From Myxococcales bacterium (GTDB lineage: Bacteria; Myxococcota_A; Polyangia; Polyangiales; Polyangiaceae): 48,292 bases of DNA. Both the position numbers and the translations under genes were made by a program. Positions 16,744 to 26,253 of the stretch are shown here, piece after piece. Location of the stretch: NCBI GenBank assembly GCA_025359105.1, contig JANYHK010000028.1, positions 1 to 48,292 of the forward strand, read 5' to 3'. Numbering within the stretch: the first letter of the stretch is position 1; every line of letters begins with the position of its first letter. The notes under the pieces are model-generated. The model was not told the DNA's origin and searched no databases. It was given only the letters and a program-made list of their open reading frames with translations.

Positions 16744-19608
16744 TCACTTCAGCGGCGCGCGGGCCATTTCGACGTCGGGGGGCGTCTCGTTCGGATCGGC
16801 CAGGGCCGCCCGGAAGTAAGGGGTCCGCACGTTGCGGTAGAAGAGGACGACGTCGATCTCGGCCGTCCCGGCCGGGGGATTGGCGGGCATCGGGAGGGTC
16901 ACGTCGACCGATCCGAGCGCCGGGATGCGGCGCTCGAAGGGGATCCGGGCCGTCTCGCTGAGCTCGTGGCGGAGGAGCACCGTGCCGTCGGCGCGCGCGA
17001 TGTCGAACCCGAAGCGAGCGGCGCTCGCGGGAATGAGGCCGCTCGAGTCAGGGCCGCCAAAGCGCGCGAGCACCTTCTTTTGTGCGTCGAGGGCCTGCAC
17101 TTCGAGCCAGGGTTCGCGGATGTCCGCGACGCCTGTGGGAAACGAGTGGCCGACCGTACGGTTCGTCACCGTCGCGATGATCTTCCCCTCGAGTCCACGC
17201 GTGACGTCGAGCGAGATCGCCGACTTCAGGTTGCGTCGCACCGCGTCTGGGAAGGTCGGATCGCCGAAATGGCTCGCGAGCCAGACGTTGCCGCCGACCA
17301 TCGCGTGGTCGGCGATGTTCATGGTGACGCCCGCCGTCTGCCCCTGCGACTTCGGCGCGTGGCAGCCGAGGCAGGTGAGGCCATCCTGCGGTCCCGCGTA
17401 CGGGCTGGATTGCCACTCGGAGAGCGTCGTGATCGCCGCGATGCCGGCGGCCGGGACGAACTGCTGGTGGCAGCCGCCGCAGAAGTCGGGCTTGCGGAGG
17501 AGCTCGAGCGACGCCAGGCCCCACGCCTTGTGGTCCTTCGTCCAGTCGTGGGTGGTGGCGCCGAGATCCGCGTTGCCGCCCGCGCGGATCGTGCGGTCGA
17601 CGTCGTGGCAGCCGAGGCACGTGATGCCCCGGCCGCTGCCGAGCGTCACATCGCCGAGACGCGCACTGACGGGATCGTGGCACCCGGCGCAGAGCCGCGA
17701 ATACTGGGGCCCTCGCGCCTTCTGCTCTACGCCCACGCCGTAGCGGACCATGGGATCCTCGCCGGCGTGGGCGTGCGCGCTCTTACGCCATGCGTCGTAC
17801 TCGGTCTGGTGGCACTTGCCACACCACGCGCCGTCGTAGTCGGGGTTCGGCTTGTCCTTGGGGGAGAAGACGAACCAGCTCGGCCCGAGCGGCAAATCGC
17901 GCGCGATCACCCGGGCAACGCGCGCGGCCATCTTGCGGGCCTCGGGGCTCGGCTTCGCCGGATCGACGGCGCCGTCGCGCCGCAAGCCGAGGCGATCGGG
18001 AGAGAGCCCCGCCTGATCGGTGAACGCGACGAGGACATCGTGCGGATTGAAGGACGGATCGTCGGGCAACGGCGCGGTCGAGAACAGATCGACGAGGCCG
18101 ACGTGACCGATCTGCGCGTCCGCCGCCCGCGACTTGGCCTTGAGCGCGTCGAAGAAGACGCGGTTCGTCGCGCCGAAGCCGTCGAGGTGGCACGCCGCGC
18201 ACGACATCCAGTTGTTGCCGGTGGTGGGGAGCGCCCCTTTGCGCGAGTTGGCGCGGAAGAACAGCTTCAGCCCTTCGCGCGTCTCCGGGTCGAGCGGGTC
18301 CTTCTTGACGAGGGCGATCGGCGCCCCGGTCACGCGGGCGTGGCCGAGCGGACTGCCGCCGGCGAGGTCGAGGACCACGAGCGTCTGCGACTGATCGGCC
18401 AGCACGAACGCCCGCGTCCCCGTGTCGTCGAGCGCGATGCCGGCGGGGTGAGCGCCGGGCAGCTCGCGGAGCAAATCGATGGCCTTGCCGGTCGTCGCGT
18501 TGAACGTGACGAGGTCCTCGCTGCCGCACGCGAGCGCGTAGGCCACGAAGCCGCCGGGGTGCAGGCGCACCGCGCACGGTTGCGAGACGATCGACGAGTT
18601 GCCGGTCTCGTCAATCACGTCGAGCCCGCCGAACAGGTTCTTGCGCCCCGCGAAGGCGTCGGGCGCCGCCGCCGGATCGTTCGCGACCTCCGCGCGCGCG
18701 CCGACATCGAGCACGCTGATCGCGGGAAAGATGGTGGACTGGAATTGGAACGGCTGGCGCCCCGTGATGAGCTGGTGCGGCACCCACGCGACGACGCCGT
18801 CGGGGCTCCACGCGATCGACTCGAACGCGTAAGGCGCGCCTTGCGGGATCTTCGGATCGTCGTTCGCCGGCTCGTCGGCGATGGGAATCTCGGCGAGGGC
18901 GGGCGCGGCGGCGTCGGAGGCGCCGATGCCGTCCAGGGGGAGCAGCGTCATGCGCGCGTCGATGAGGTGGACGACGGCGAGCTCGTGGCGGGCCTTCGAG
19001 ACGGCGAGCCCTGCCGGCAGCCGCCCCACCCGCACCTTGCGGACGAGCACGCCTTGCGAGCGATCGATGACGGCGATCGCGTCGTCGTCCTCGACCGAGA
19101 CGTAGAGCCACCGCGGGTCCCACGCGTCCCACACCGCCGCCCGCGGGTGGCCGCCCACGGCGAGCGTACGCCGCGCGGCGCGCGTCTCGGCGTCGATCAG
19201 CGTCACGCCGCCGCCCTCGCGATCGACAGCCGCGATCCATCGGGCGTCGGGGCTCAGCGCCACGGACCGGACGTCTTTGCCGACCGCGACCTCCTGCACC
19301 AGCTTGCGGGCGTCGACATCGGCGTAGCTGATGCTTCCCACGTCGCCGTTCGCAGTCCACACGCCGCCGCGCTCGGCGTCGAAGACGATCGGGCTCGAGG
19401 CCTCGTCCTTTCGCTTGGCCGGGTCCACGGCGGGGGGCGGCGTAGCCTCCAGCGGCGCCAGCGCGTCGGGGCCTGCGTCGGGGGGCGGGACGTTGACGAG
19501 CGGATCGGGCAAGTGCTCCGAGCACGCGACGGCGAGGGCGATGCCTCCACCGAGGGCGCCCAGGACGAGCGGCGTGAAACGTCGTGCCAGCATGCGCCCG
19601 CGCAGCAT
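16744..19608 (-). CDS. Hexaheme c-type cytochrome lipoprotein with N-terminal beta-propeller (copy 1)
   Basis: 954 residues; ATG 19593 is an alternative start. A lipoprotein signal ends at ALAVAC (Cys29). Residues about 75-450 form a beta-propeller of the YVTN type (VRSVALSPDARWIAAVD, LPAGLAVSKARHELAVVH). Six CxxCH heme sites follow: CAACH near 470 in a cytochrome-peroxidase-like setting, then CGKCH near 596, CAGCH 643, CLGCH 666, CGGCH 713 and CLGCH 748, as in multiheme electron-transfer proteins. The C-terminal domain contains GHSFPTGVADIREPW, a motif shared by multiheme cytochromes. It likely moves electrons at the cell envelope. It is divergently arranged with a close paralogue across 127 bp. 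Substrate and redox partner are unknown. Confidence 0.88.
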   Translation of the reverse strand: MLRGRMLARRFTPLVLGALGGGIALAVACSEHLPDPLVNVPPPDAGPDALAPLEATPPPAVDPAKRKDEASSPIVFDAERGGVWTANGDVGSISYADVDARKLVQEVAVGKDVRSVALSPDARWIAAVDREGGGVTLIDAETRAARRTLAVGGHPRAAVWDAWDPRWLYVSVEDDDAIAVIDRSQGVLVRKVRVGRLPAGLAVSKARHELAVVHLIDARMTLLPLDGIGASDAAAPALAEIPIADEPANDDPKIPQGAPYAFESIAWSPDGVVAWVPHQLITGRQPFQFQSTIFPAISVLDVGARAEVANDPAAAPDAFAGRKNLFGGLDVIDETGNSSIVSQPCAVRLHPGGFVAYALACGSEDLVTFNATTGKAIDLLRELPGAHPAGIALDDTGTRAFVLADQSQTLVVLDLAGGSPLGHARVTGAPIALVKKDPLDPETREGLKLFFRANSRKGALPTTGNNWMSCAACHLDGFGATNRVFFDALKAKSRAADAQIGHVGLVDLFSTAPLPDDPSFNPHDVLVAFTDQAGLSPDRLGLRRDGAVDPAKPSPEARKMAARVARVIARDLPLGPSWFVFSPKDKPNPDYDGAWCGKCHQTEYDAWRKSAHAHAGEDPMVRYGVGVEQKARGPQYSRLCAGCHDPVSARLGDVTLGSGRGITCLGCHDVDRTIRAGGNADLGATTHDWTKDHKAWGLASLELLRKPDFCGGCHQQFVPAAGIAAITTLSEWQSSPYAGPQDGLTCLGCHAPKSQGQTAGVTMNIADHAMVGGNVWLASHFGDPTFPDAVRRNLKSAISLDVTRGLEGKIIATVTNRTVGHSFPTGVADIREPWLEVQALDAQKKVLARFGGPDSSGLIPASAARFGFDIARADGTVLLRHELSETARIPFERRIPALGSVDVTLPMPANPPAGTAEIDVVLFYRNVRTPYFRAALADPNETPPDVEMARAPLK

Positions 19609-19735
19609 GCGTGGCCGAGCGAAGGTTGTCGAGACCTCGGCGTTTTTTGCTTGAACGGCCGTGACTTGCTGCCACTATCCGTCGTCCCTTTTGGGACGTC
19701 GGTCCGAGTCGCGCTGGCTTCCTGGATTCCTCCCG
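19609..19735. promoter_or_regulatory. Divergent promoter region between the two hexaheme cytochrome genes
   Basis: 127 bp separate the two divergent starts, so both promoters must lie here. I could not assign convincing -35/-10 boxes; TTGAAC (19651-19656) and TATCCG (19676-19681) on the plus strand are spaced 19 bp, longer than usual. Confidence 0.4.
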
Positions 19736-22618
19736 ATGATCCGATCTCTCCTTCGAATTGCACGCCTCGATCGCCGGCTCGGCGCAGCGGGGGCGATGGT
19801 CCTCGCGGCAGCCTACGTCGCGACGGCGCCAGGCTGCCTTCAGAGCGACGGCGGGACGGCAAGCGTCGACGCAGGGACGGAGCCGGAATCTGCACCGCGT
19901 CCGCCGGGGCCGCTCGAAGCCCCGCCGGACCCCGTTCGCGTGGCCAAGAGGAAGGACGAAACCTCGAGCCCGGTCGTCTTCGATGCCGAGCGCGGCGGCG
20001 TGTGGACCGCCAACGGCGAAGTGGGCACCGTGAGCTACGTGGACGTCGACGCTCGCCGCGTCGTAGCGGAGATCCATGTCGGCGAGCAGGTGAGCTCGGT
20101 CGCGCTGAGCCCCGACGCGCGGTGGCTCGCCGCCGTCGACCGTGGTGCCGGCAAAGTCGCCCTGATCGACGCGGAAGCGCGGAAGGTCGCGCGCACGCTC
20201 GACGTCGGACCCCACCCGCGCGCCGCGGTGTGGGACCCGTGGGATCCTCGGTGGCTCTACGTGTCGCTGGAGGACGAGGGGGCTGTCGCCGTGATCGATC
20301 GCTCCGCGGGGCGCCTCGTGCACAAGGTCCCGGTCGGTCGGCTCCCCGCGGGCCTCGCCGTCTCGGCGAGCCGGCACGAGCTGGCCATCGTGCACCGGAT
20401 CGATGCGCGCGTGACGCTCCTTCCCCTCGATGGGGTCTACTCGCCGGCCGATCAGAAACCGATACCGATCGTCGTGGCGCTCGCCGATGAGCCTGCCGCC
20501 GCGGATCCCAAGGTCGCGCAGGGGCGCCCGTTCGCCTTCGAGTCGATCGCCTGGAGCCCGGACGGGACGACGGCGTGGCTCCCGCATCAGCTCATCGCGT
20601 CCCGCCAGCCGCTGCAGTTCCAGTCCACCATCTTCCCCGCGGTGAGCGTGGTGGACCTGGGCGGGCGCGCCGAAGTGGAGAACGATCCGGCCGCCGCCCC
20701 CGACGCGTTCGCCGGCCGCAAGGTGCTCTTCGGCGGCATCAACGTTCTCGACGAGACCGGCAACTCGTCGATCGTCTCGCAGCCGTGCGCGGCGCGGGTT
20801 CATCCGCGCGGGCTCGTCGCCTATGCCCTGGCCTGCGGGTCGGAGGACCTCGTCGTCTTCGACGCTGTCACCGGCAAGTCCGTCGACCTGCTCCGCGAGC
20901 TTCCCGGCGACCACCCCGCCGGCATCGCGCTCGACGACACGGGAGCGCGCGCGTTCGTGTACGCGGACCAATCGCAGACGCTCTCGGTCCTCGACCTGGC
21001 CGCCGGCAGCCCGATCGGGCACGTGCGCGTCCTGGGGGCCGGCATTTCCGTCGTCGCGCGCGACCCGATGGACCCCGAGCTCCGCGAAGGGCTCCGCCTC
21101 TTCTACCGCGCATCGTCTCGCAAGGGCGCGATCGCCAGCACGGGCAACAACTGGATGTCGTGCGGCGCGTGCCACCTCGACGGCTTCGTGTCGACCAACC
21201 AGGTGCTCTTCGAGGCCATCGTCGCGCGCTCGCCGGCCGACGACGCGCAGATCGGCCACGTGGGGCTGAAGGACCTATTTTCCACCGCGCCGACGCCCAC
21301 CGACGCGGCCTTCGACCCGCACGACGTGCTCGTCGCGTTCAAGGATCAAGGCGGGCTGGCGCCGGATCGGACGGGGGTGAAGCGCGAGGGCGCGATCGAC
21401 CCTTCGAAGCCGACGCCCGAGGCCGCCACCATGGCGGCGCGCGTCGCGCGGGTCATCGCCCGCGACCTTCCGCTCGGCCCGAGCTGGCTCGTGCCTGGCA
21501 AGTCGAAGCCCGACCTGGAGCGCGACGGTGCGTGGTGTGGCGCGTGCCACAAGGCCGAGTTCGACGCGTGGAGCAAGAGCGCGCACGCGCATGCCGCCGA
21601 GGATCCGATGGTGCGCTACGGCCTCACCGTCGAACAGAAGGCACGCGGACCACAGTACGCGCGTCTCTGCGCGGGGTGCCACGCTCCCACCAGCGCTCGC
21701 ACGTCGGACTTCTCGCTCGCGTCCGGCGTAGGGATCACCTGTCTTGGCTGTCACGAGACCGAGCGCATGATCCGCGCGGGCGGCAACGCGGACAGCGAGA
21801 GCCGTGGGTACGACTGGACCACCGCGCACAAGGAGCGCGCGTCCGCCGGGCTCGAGACGCTGCGCAAGCCCGAGTTCTGCGGCGGGTGCCACCAGCAGTT
21901 CGTCCCTTCTGGGGGCATCGCCGCGATCACGACCCTCGACGAGTGGCAGCGCAGCCCCTACGCGGGCTCCGCAGGGACACCCGCGCAGCGCTGCGTCGAT
22001 TGCCATGCTCCCCGCACGCCGGGCACCTCGGCCAACGTGAACATGCCCATCGCCGACCACGCGATGCTCGGCGGCAACGTCTGGCTGGCGACGAAGTTCG
22101 GGGATGCCGACTTCATCGCGCGCACGAAGAGCAAGCTCGCTTCGGCGGTGTCACTCACCGCCTCCCGCGGAAACGGCGTCGTCCTCGTGACCGTCGCCAA
22201 CCTCGGCGCAGGACACGGATTCCCGACCGGCGTGACGGACATTCGAGAGCCGTGGGTCGAGGTCGAGGCCGTAGACGCCCAGGGCAACCCCCTGGCGCGC
22301 TACGGCGGCCCTGCGCCGGACGGGCTGATCCCGCTCGGCGCCGCGCGCTTCGGCCTCGACGTGGCGAAGGCCGACGGCACGCTCCTCCTTCGGCACGAGC
22401 TGAGCGAGACGACCCGCATTCCGTTCGACCGGCGCATTCCCGCGCAGGGCATCTCCGCCGTCGCGATCCCCGTGCCGGCAAGCCTCCCGGCAGGAACGAC
22501 GAAGCTCGACGCCGTCCTCAAGTACCGGAACGTGAGGACCCCCTACTTCCGAGCCGCCACCGGCGATCCGAGCGCCGCCGCGCCGGACGTCGAGGTCGCG
22601 AGGGCGACGGCACGATGA
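19736..22618 (+). CDS. Hexaheme c-type cytochrome lipoprotein with N-terminal beta-propeller (copy 2)
   Basis: 960 residues from ATG 19736. A hydrophobic signal ends at TAPGC, a slightly weak lipobox. The domain order matches copy 1: beta-propeller, a first heme CGACH near residue 475 in GNNWMSCGACHLDG, then CGACH 601, CAGCH 644, CLGCH 668, CGGCH 714 and CVDCH 752, and a C-terminal domain with GHGFPTGVTDIREPW. By eye most residues equal those of copy 1 along the whole length. The stop overlaps the start of the diheme cytochrome gene (ATGA), so the two are translationally coupled. It is probably an envelope electron-transfer protein; donor and acceptor are unknown. Confidence 0.88.
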   Translation: MIRSLLRIARLDRRLGAAGAMVLAAAYVATAPGCLQSDGGTASVDAGTEPESAPRPPGPLEAPPDPVRVAKRKDETSSPVVFDAERGGVWTANGEVGTVSYVDVDARRVVAEIHVGEQVSSVALSPDARWLAAVDRGAGKVALIDAEARKVARTLDVGPHPRAAVWDPWDPRWLYVSLEDEGAVAVIDRSAGRLVHKVPVGRLPAGLAVSASRHELAIVHRIDARVTLLPLDGVYSPADQKPIPIVVALADEPAAADPKVAQGRPFAFESIAWSPDGTTAWLPHQLIASRQPLQFQSTIFPAVSVVDLGGRAEVENDPAAAPDAFAGRKVLFGGINVLDETGNSSIVSQPCAARVHPRGLVAYALACGSEDLVVFDAVTGKSVDLLRELPGDHPAGIALDDTGARAFVYADQSQTLSVLDLAAGSPIGHVRVLGAGISVVARDPMDPELREGLRLFYRASSRKGAIASTGNNWMSCGACHLDGFVSTNQVLFEAIVARSPADDAQIGHVGLKDLFSTAPTPTDAAFDPHDVLVAFKDQGGLAPDRTGVKREGAIDPSKPTPEAATMAARVARVIARDLPLGPSWLVPGKSKPDLERDGAWCGACHKAEFDAWSKSAHAHAAEDPMVRYGLTVEQKARGPQYARLCAGCHAPTSARTSDFSLASGVGITCLGCHETERMIRAGGNADSESRGYDWTTAHKERASAGLETLRKPEFCGGCHQQFVPSGGIAAITTLDEWQRSPYAGSAGTPAQRCVDCHAPRTPGTSANVNMPIADHAMLGGNVWLATKFGDADFIARTKSKLASAVSLTASRGNGVVLVTVANLGAGHGFPTGVTDIREPWVEVEAVDAQGNPLARYGGPAPDGLIPLGAARFGLDVAKADGTLLLRHELSETTRIPFDRRIPAQGISAVAIPVPASLPAGTTKLDAVLKYRNVRTPYFRAATGDPSAAAPDVEVARATAR

Positions 22619-23736
22619 GGACCCTCTTGCTCTCGGCGGCAGCGATCTCGCTCGGTCTCGGCGCCGTGTGGGCCTGCAGCTCGTCGTCCACGGGCGTCGC
22701 TGCGGACGCCGGCGCGCCGCCCGCCGATGGCGCCGTCGTGGCGCGCGGCGAGTACCTCGTCAAGTCGGTCGCACTGTGCGGCGAGTGCCACACGCCGCGC
22801 CTCCCCGACGGGCGTCTCGACACGACGCAGTGGCTCGCGGGCGTGGACAGGCGTTTCGACGTCGAGCCCGACGACGACACGCGCGGCGCGGTCTCCGCTC
22901 CCAACCTCACGCCGCACGAGTCCGGCCTGGGCGGATGGAGCAGCGACGAGATCCGCAGCGCCATCGTGGACGGCGCCGGGCTCAGCGGACCGCTGACATC
23001 GCTCATGCCGTCCTACGTCTTTCACAACATGGCAGCCGGCGATGCAGACGCGATCGTCGCGTACCTGCGCTCCATTCCGCCAGTCGCGCACCTCACGAGT
23101 GGGCGCCAGAAGCTCACGGTTCCCGTCGACGGCCCGCCGGCGCCACTCCCCGAGGCCGCCGTTCCGCACACCACGTTGCCGAGCTCCGATCCGAATTTCG
23201 CGCGCGCCGAGCGCGGGCGGTACCTGGCAGGCGTGGCGGGGCTGTGCATCGACTGCCACTCCACCTGGCGCCCCGACGCCCGGCCTCCGCTCGCGCTGGG
23301 GACCCTCTTCGCCGGCGGCCGCGGGATGTCGCGCGCCGAATGGGGCGTCGTGGGGGACCGGACACCGGCCGTCATCTATTCCTACAACGTGACGCCCCAC
23401 GAGAGCGGCCTGGCCGGATGGACCCCGGCGATGGTGGCCGCGACGCTGAAGACCAACCTCGACGACCGAAAGGAGCCGCTCTGCCGGCCCATGCCGGGCG
23501 GCCCCATGGGCTCCTACGGCGCGCTGACCGACGAGGACGCGCTCGATATCGGCTGGTACATCACGACCTTGCCGCCGATCGACAGCGGAGACGTTCCGCA
23601 GTGCCCGATCCCGACGCCTGAGGTGCCCCCGCCCCCCCCGGCGGACGCCGCGCCGGACGGCCCCGTCGACGCGGGCGCCGATGGGCGAGATGCGGCCGAT
23701 GCAACCGACGGAGCGGACGCCGATGCCGCGGGGTGA
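22615..23736 (+). CDS. Diheme c-type cytochrome lipoprotein
   Basis: 373 residues. The signal MRTLLLSAAAISLGLGAVWAC is a good lipoprotein signal. Two class I-like cytochrome c domains are seen, each with a CxxCH site (CGECH near residue 57, CIDCH near 215) and each with a repeated segment NLTPHESGLGGW / NVTPHESGLAGW followed by a distal Met region (PMPGG in the second). This looks like the c-type subunits that take electrons from periplasmic dehydrogenases or pass them to an oxidase. An Asp/Ala-rich C-terminal tail follows a Pro run. It overlaps the hexaheme gene by four bases, and the next gene starts 43 bp later, so an operon is likely. Confidence 0.88.
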   Translation: MRTLLLSAAAISLGLGAVWACSSSSTGVAADAGAPPADGAVVARGEYLVKSVALCGECHTPRLPDGRLDTTQWLAGVDRRFDVEPDDDTRGAVSAPNLTPHESGLGGWSSDEIRSAIVDGAGLSGPLTSLMPSYVFHNMAAGDADAIVAYLRSIPPVAHLTSGRQKLTVPVDGPPAPLPEAAVPHTTLPSSDPNFARAERGRYLAGVAGLCIDCHSTWRPDARPPLALGTLFAGGRGMSRAEWGVVGDRTPAVIYSYNVTPHESGLAGWTPAMVAATLKTNLDDRKEPLCRPMPGGPMGSYGALTDEDALDIGWYITTLPPIDSGDVPQCPIPTPEVPPPPPADAAPDGPVDAGADGRDAADATDGADADAAG

Positions 23737-23779
23737 AGGGACGTGCACTCCGGGCAAGGTTGGCTCATGCTCCCAGCGC

Positions 23780-26248
23780 ATGCGGCGCCCCGCTCCCCTT
23801 CTCCCCCTCTTCCTCTCCAGCTTGGTCCTGTCGCTCGCGGCCGCGGCCGCGGCGTCGTGCGGCTCCGACCTCCCCTCGACGCCGGACGGACACGACGGTG
23901 GCACCCCCGACGCGACGAGCCCCGACGCGCCCGAGGACGCGCCCTGGGATCACGTCCGCGTGCCCTACGACGGAAGCGAGCCGCCTCCTGGGCCGCGGAC
24001 AAAGGTCACGGCCGAGCTCAAGAGCTCGCGCGTCGACGTGCAGCAGCTCATGTTCGCTGCCGGCGAGATGCAGATCAGCGGCGAGCCGTTCGCGCAGCTC
24101 TTCGCGGGACGGGCGCTGGCCAACTACGACCGCACCGCGTTGCCGACGGACCAGTACATCATCCCGACCGGCAACGATGCGTCGACGGCGCTCACCGATC
24201 TGTTCGGCTTCAGCACGGCCGTGGAGTCGTACGAGTACTCGAAGTACCACATGAACATGATCTCCCAGCAGAGCGGCGCTGGCCTCTCGCTGGCGAACGG
24301 TCCGGTGGTGCTGGCGAACGAGACGGGGGCTACGCGCCTCGACAAGCTGCGCGCGCACGCCGCGCGCCTTCTCACCGCCGCCGGGACCGACGTAGCGGGC
24401 TACGCCGTCCTGCCCGCCCCGGTGAACAACAACCAGAACTACCTCGGCTTCAGCGGCGTCTGGCCGGTGTTCGCGGCGTTCAAGAGCTTCGACTCCGCGC
24501 TCCAGCCGCACCACGAGGCGGTGCAGTCGTGCACGTTCGCCGGCGGCTACGGCGGGATCCCGACGCTCGGATCGACCTTGCCCGAGTACGAGTGCGCCTA
24601 CAATTCGCTGCACCTGGGGACGACGAGCGGGGCCGATCCCGCGCTCGACCTCGCCTACCGACGCACGGCCGTCGAGAGCGTGCTCGTGCCGGGCGTGCTC
24701 GGGCTCGCGACGTGGAAGCAGGCGCTCTGGAGCATCGACTTCACGAGCCGCCTGCACGACTCCGCCAGCAACCCCGTCAACGCCGTGGCCGACGCCGATC
24801 TCGCCAAGGTCGGCGTCGGGGGGAACATCGTCATCGGCACCGATCCGGGCGCCGCGCTGGGCACGTTCATCGGCTCCACGCCGCTCGAGGGCATGTGGGG
24901 CATGCTCATGCTGAGCGAGATGGAGAACTCCGCGGAGCTCGCCATCTCGCAGCTGACGACGGCAGACGGCGCGACCGTCGGCGGCTTCGCCACGCGCGAC
25001 GCCGCCGTCGCGTACGACTACACCTCGCCGCTCCGCTGGTTCCCGGCGGCGGTGAACGTCACCGAGGATCTGGCGGTCCCTTACCCCGCCGTCACCTCCT
25101 ACGCCATCGCCGACGCGTCGAGCCGCTCGGTGGATCTCGGCGCGCTCCTCCTGGGCAACGCGATGTTCTTCGGCATGACCGACCCGCGAAACGCGGCGCT
25201 CGGCGGCTCGCTCGGCCTGTCGCTGACGTTCGACGGAGCCCCCTTCCCCACCGACGACGGCGTCGCGGGTGGCGAGGCCACCGCGCACGATCGCGCGCTC
25301 GCGGTGCTTCGCGTCGCCTTCGTCGACCTTGATCGCATGCACGCCGACCCCGCGCTCGGCGTGATCATGGACAAGGCCACCGTCGTGGGCAGCGTGGTGA
25401 CGCGCGGCAACACCGTGACCACGACGTCGCTGTCGCACGTGCTCATCGGCCTTCGCCAGGCGCTCCTCTCGCTCAACGCTGCGATCACCCAGTACGGCGC
25501 GGCCGACCCCGATCCGGCGATCGACGCCAACGGCATCTTGAACGCGCTGGCGATTCACCCACCGGGAGGGGGGACGCCGACGTTCAGCGGTCGCGTACGC
25601 CAGGTCTTCGTGACGAACGCCACGTTCGTTCGGGACGTGCTCACGAAGGCGGACGGCTCCGTCGCCAACGGCGCGACGCTCGCGTCCGGCCAGGCCACGC
25701 CCGATCCTGGCGCGACGACGCTCGAGGCGCAGTCCGCCGCGGTTCGCGCGCTCCTCGAGGGGTTCCTCGTCACCGGCGACACCACGTTCCGCGATCGCGC
25801 GCGCGCTGTCGCGACCAAGCTCCTTGGCGGCGCGTTTTTCAGCGCGCCCGGGCTCCTCTTCCGCGGGGTCGCGGGCGGGCCCGACGAGGTTCACATGACG
25901 CCCGAGCGCTTCGCGTGGCTGCAGAGCGCGCTCCGCGAGACGCACAAGGTTGCGCACGTGCCGGGCGACGCGCTCCTCGCTCGCGCGGCGCTCGAGCCGC
26001 GGATCGCGCGCGCGAACAAGCTCTTTTTGAACGGGTGGGACGATCTGAACGGGGACAAGGTCGTCGATCCGAACGGCGAGTGCCTGGGCGCGCGCATGCA
26101 AATGGGCGAGCAGTCGCTCACCGGCGAGCTCGGCCGCGACGACGTAGGGCGCGCGACGAGCGATCGCGACACCGACTGCGTCCCCGAGATCGACGACGCC
26201 CAGCGCGCGAGCGTGCTCGCGAGCGAAGTGTTCTTCCACGCGCCGTGA
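23780..26248 (+). CDS. Large lipoprotein of unknown function in the cytochrome operon
   Basis: 822 residues from ATG 23780, which gives a lipoprotein signal (LLPLFLSSLVLSLAAAAAASC). An Asp/Pro-rich linker is followed by a long, mostly helical, soluble domain with conserved-looking stretches such as VDVQQLMFAAGEMQISGEPF and LGFSGVWPVFAAFKSFDSAL. There is no CxxCH and no membrane helix beyond the signal. An acidic segment DDLNGDKVVDPNGE near residue 755 could bind calcium. I do not recognise the family. Position, 43 bp after the diheme cytochrome on the same strand, suggests it works with the cytochromes, perhaps as a substrate-binding or structural partner (inference). Confidence 0.7.
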   Translation: MRRPAPLLPLFLSSLVLSLAAAAAASCGSDLPSTPDGHDGGTPDATSPDAPEDAPWDHVRVPYDGSEPPPGPRTKVTAELKSSRVDVQQLMFAAGEMQISGEPFAQLFAGRALANYDRTALPTDQYIIPTGNDASTALTDLFGFSTAVESYEYSKYHMNMISQQSGAGLSLANGPVVLANETGATRLDKLRAHAARLLTAAGTDVAGYAVLPAPVNNNQNYLGFSGVWPVFAAFKSFDSALQPHHEAVQSCTFAGGYGGIPTLGSTLPEYECAYNSLHLGTTSGADPALDLAYRRTAVESVLVPGVLGLATWKQALWSIDFTSRLHDSASNPVNAVADADLAKVGVGGNIVIGTDPGAALGTFIGSTPLEGMWGMLMLSEMENSAELAISQLTTADGATVGGFATRDAAVAYDYTSPLRWFPAAVNVTEDLAVPYPAVTSYAIADASSRSVDLGALLLGNAMFFGMTDPRNAALGGSLGLSLTFDGAPFPTDDGVAGGEATAHDRALAVLRVAFVDLDRMHADPALGVIMDKATVVGSVVTRGNTVTTTSLSHVLIGLRQALLSLNAAITQYGAADPDPAIDANGILNALAIHPPGGGTPTFSGRVRQVFVTNATFVRDVLTKADGSVANGATLASGQATPDPGATTLEAQSAAVRALLEGFLVTGDTTFRDRARAVATKLLGGAFFSAPGLLFRGVAGGPDEVHMTPERFAWLQSALRETHKVAHVPGDALLARAALEPRIARANKLFLNGWDDLNGDKVVDPNGECLGARMQMGEQSLTGELGRDDVGRATSDRDTDCVPEIDDAQRASVLASEVFFHAP

Positions 26249-26253
26249 CGCGT

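Noticed and set aside
16627-20490. Plus-strand open frame of 1287 codons opposite hexaheme cytochrome copy 1
   Set aside because: Antisense shadow; the minus strand has six CxxCH sites, a signal and a paralogue.
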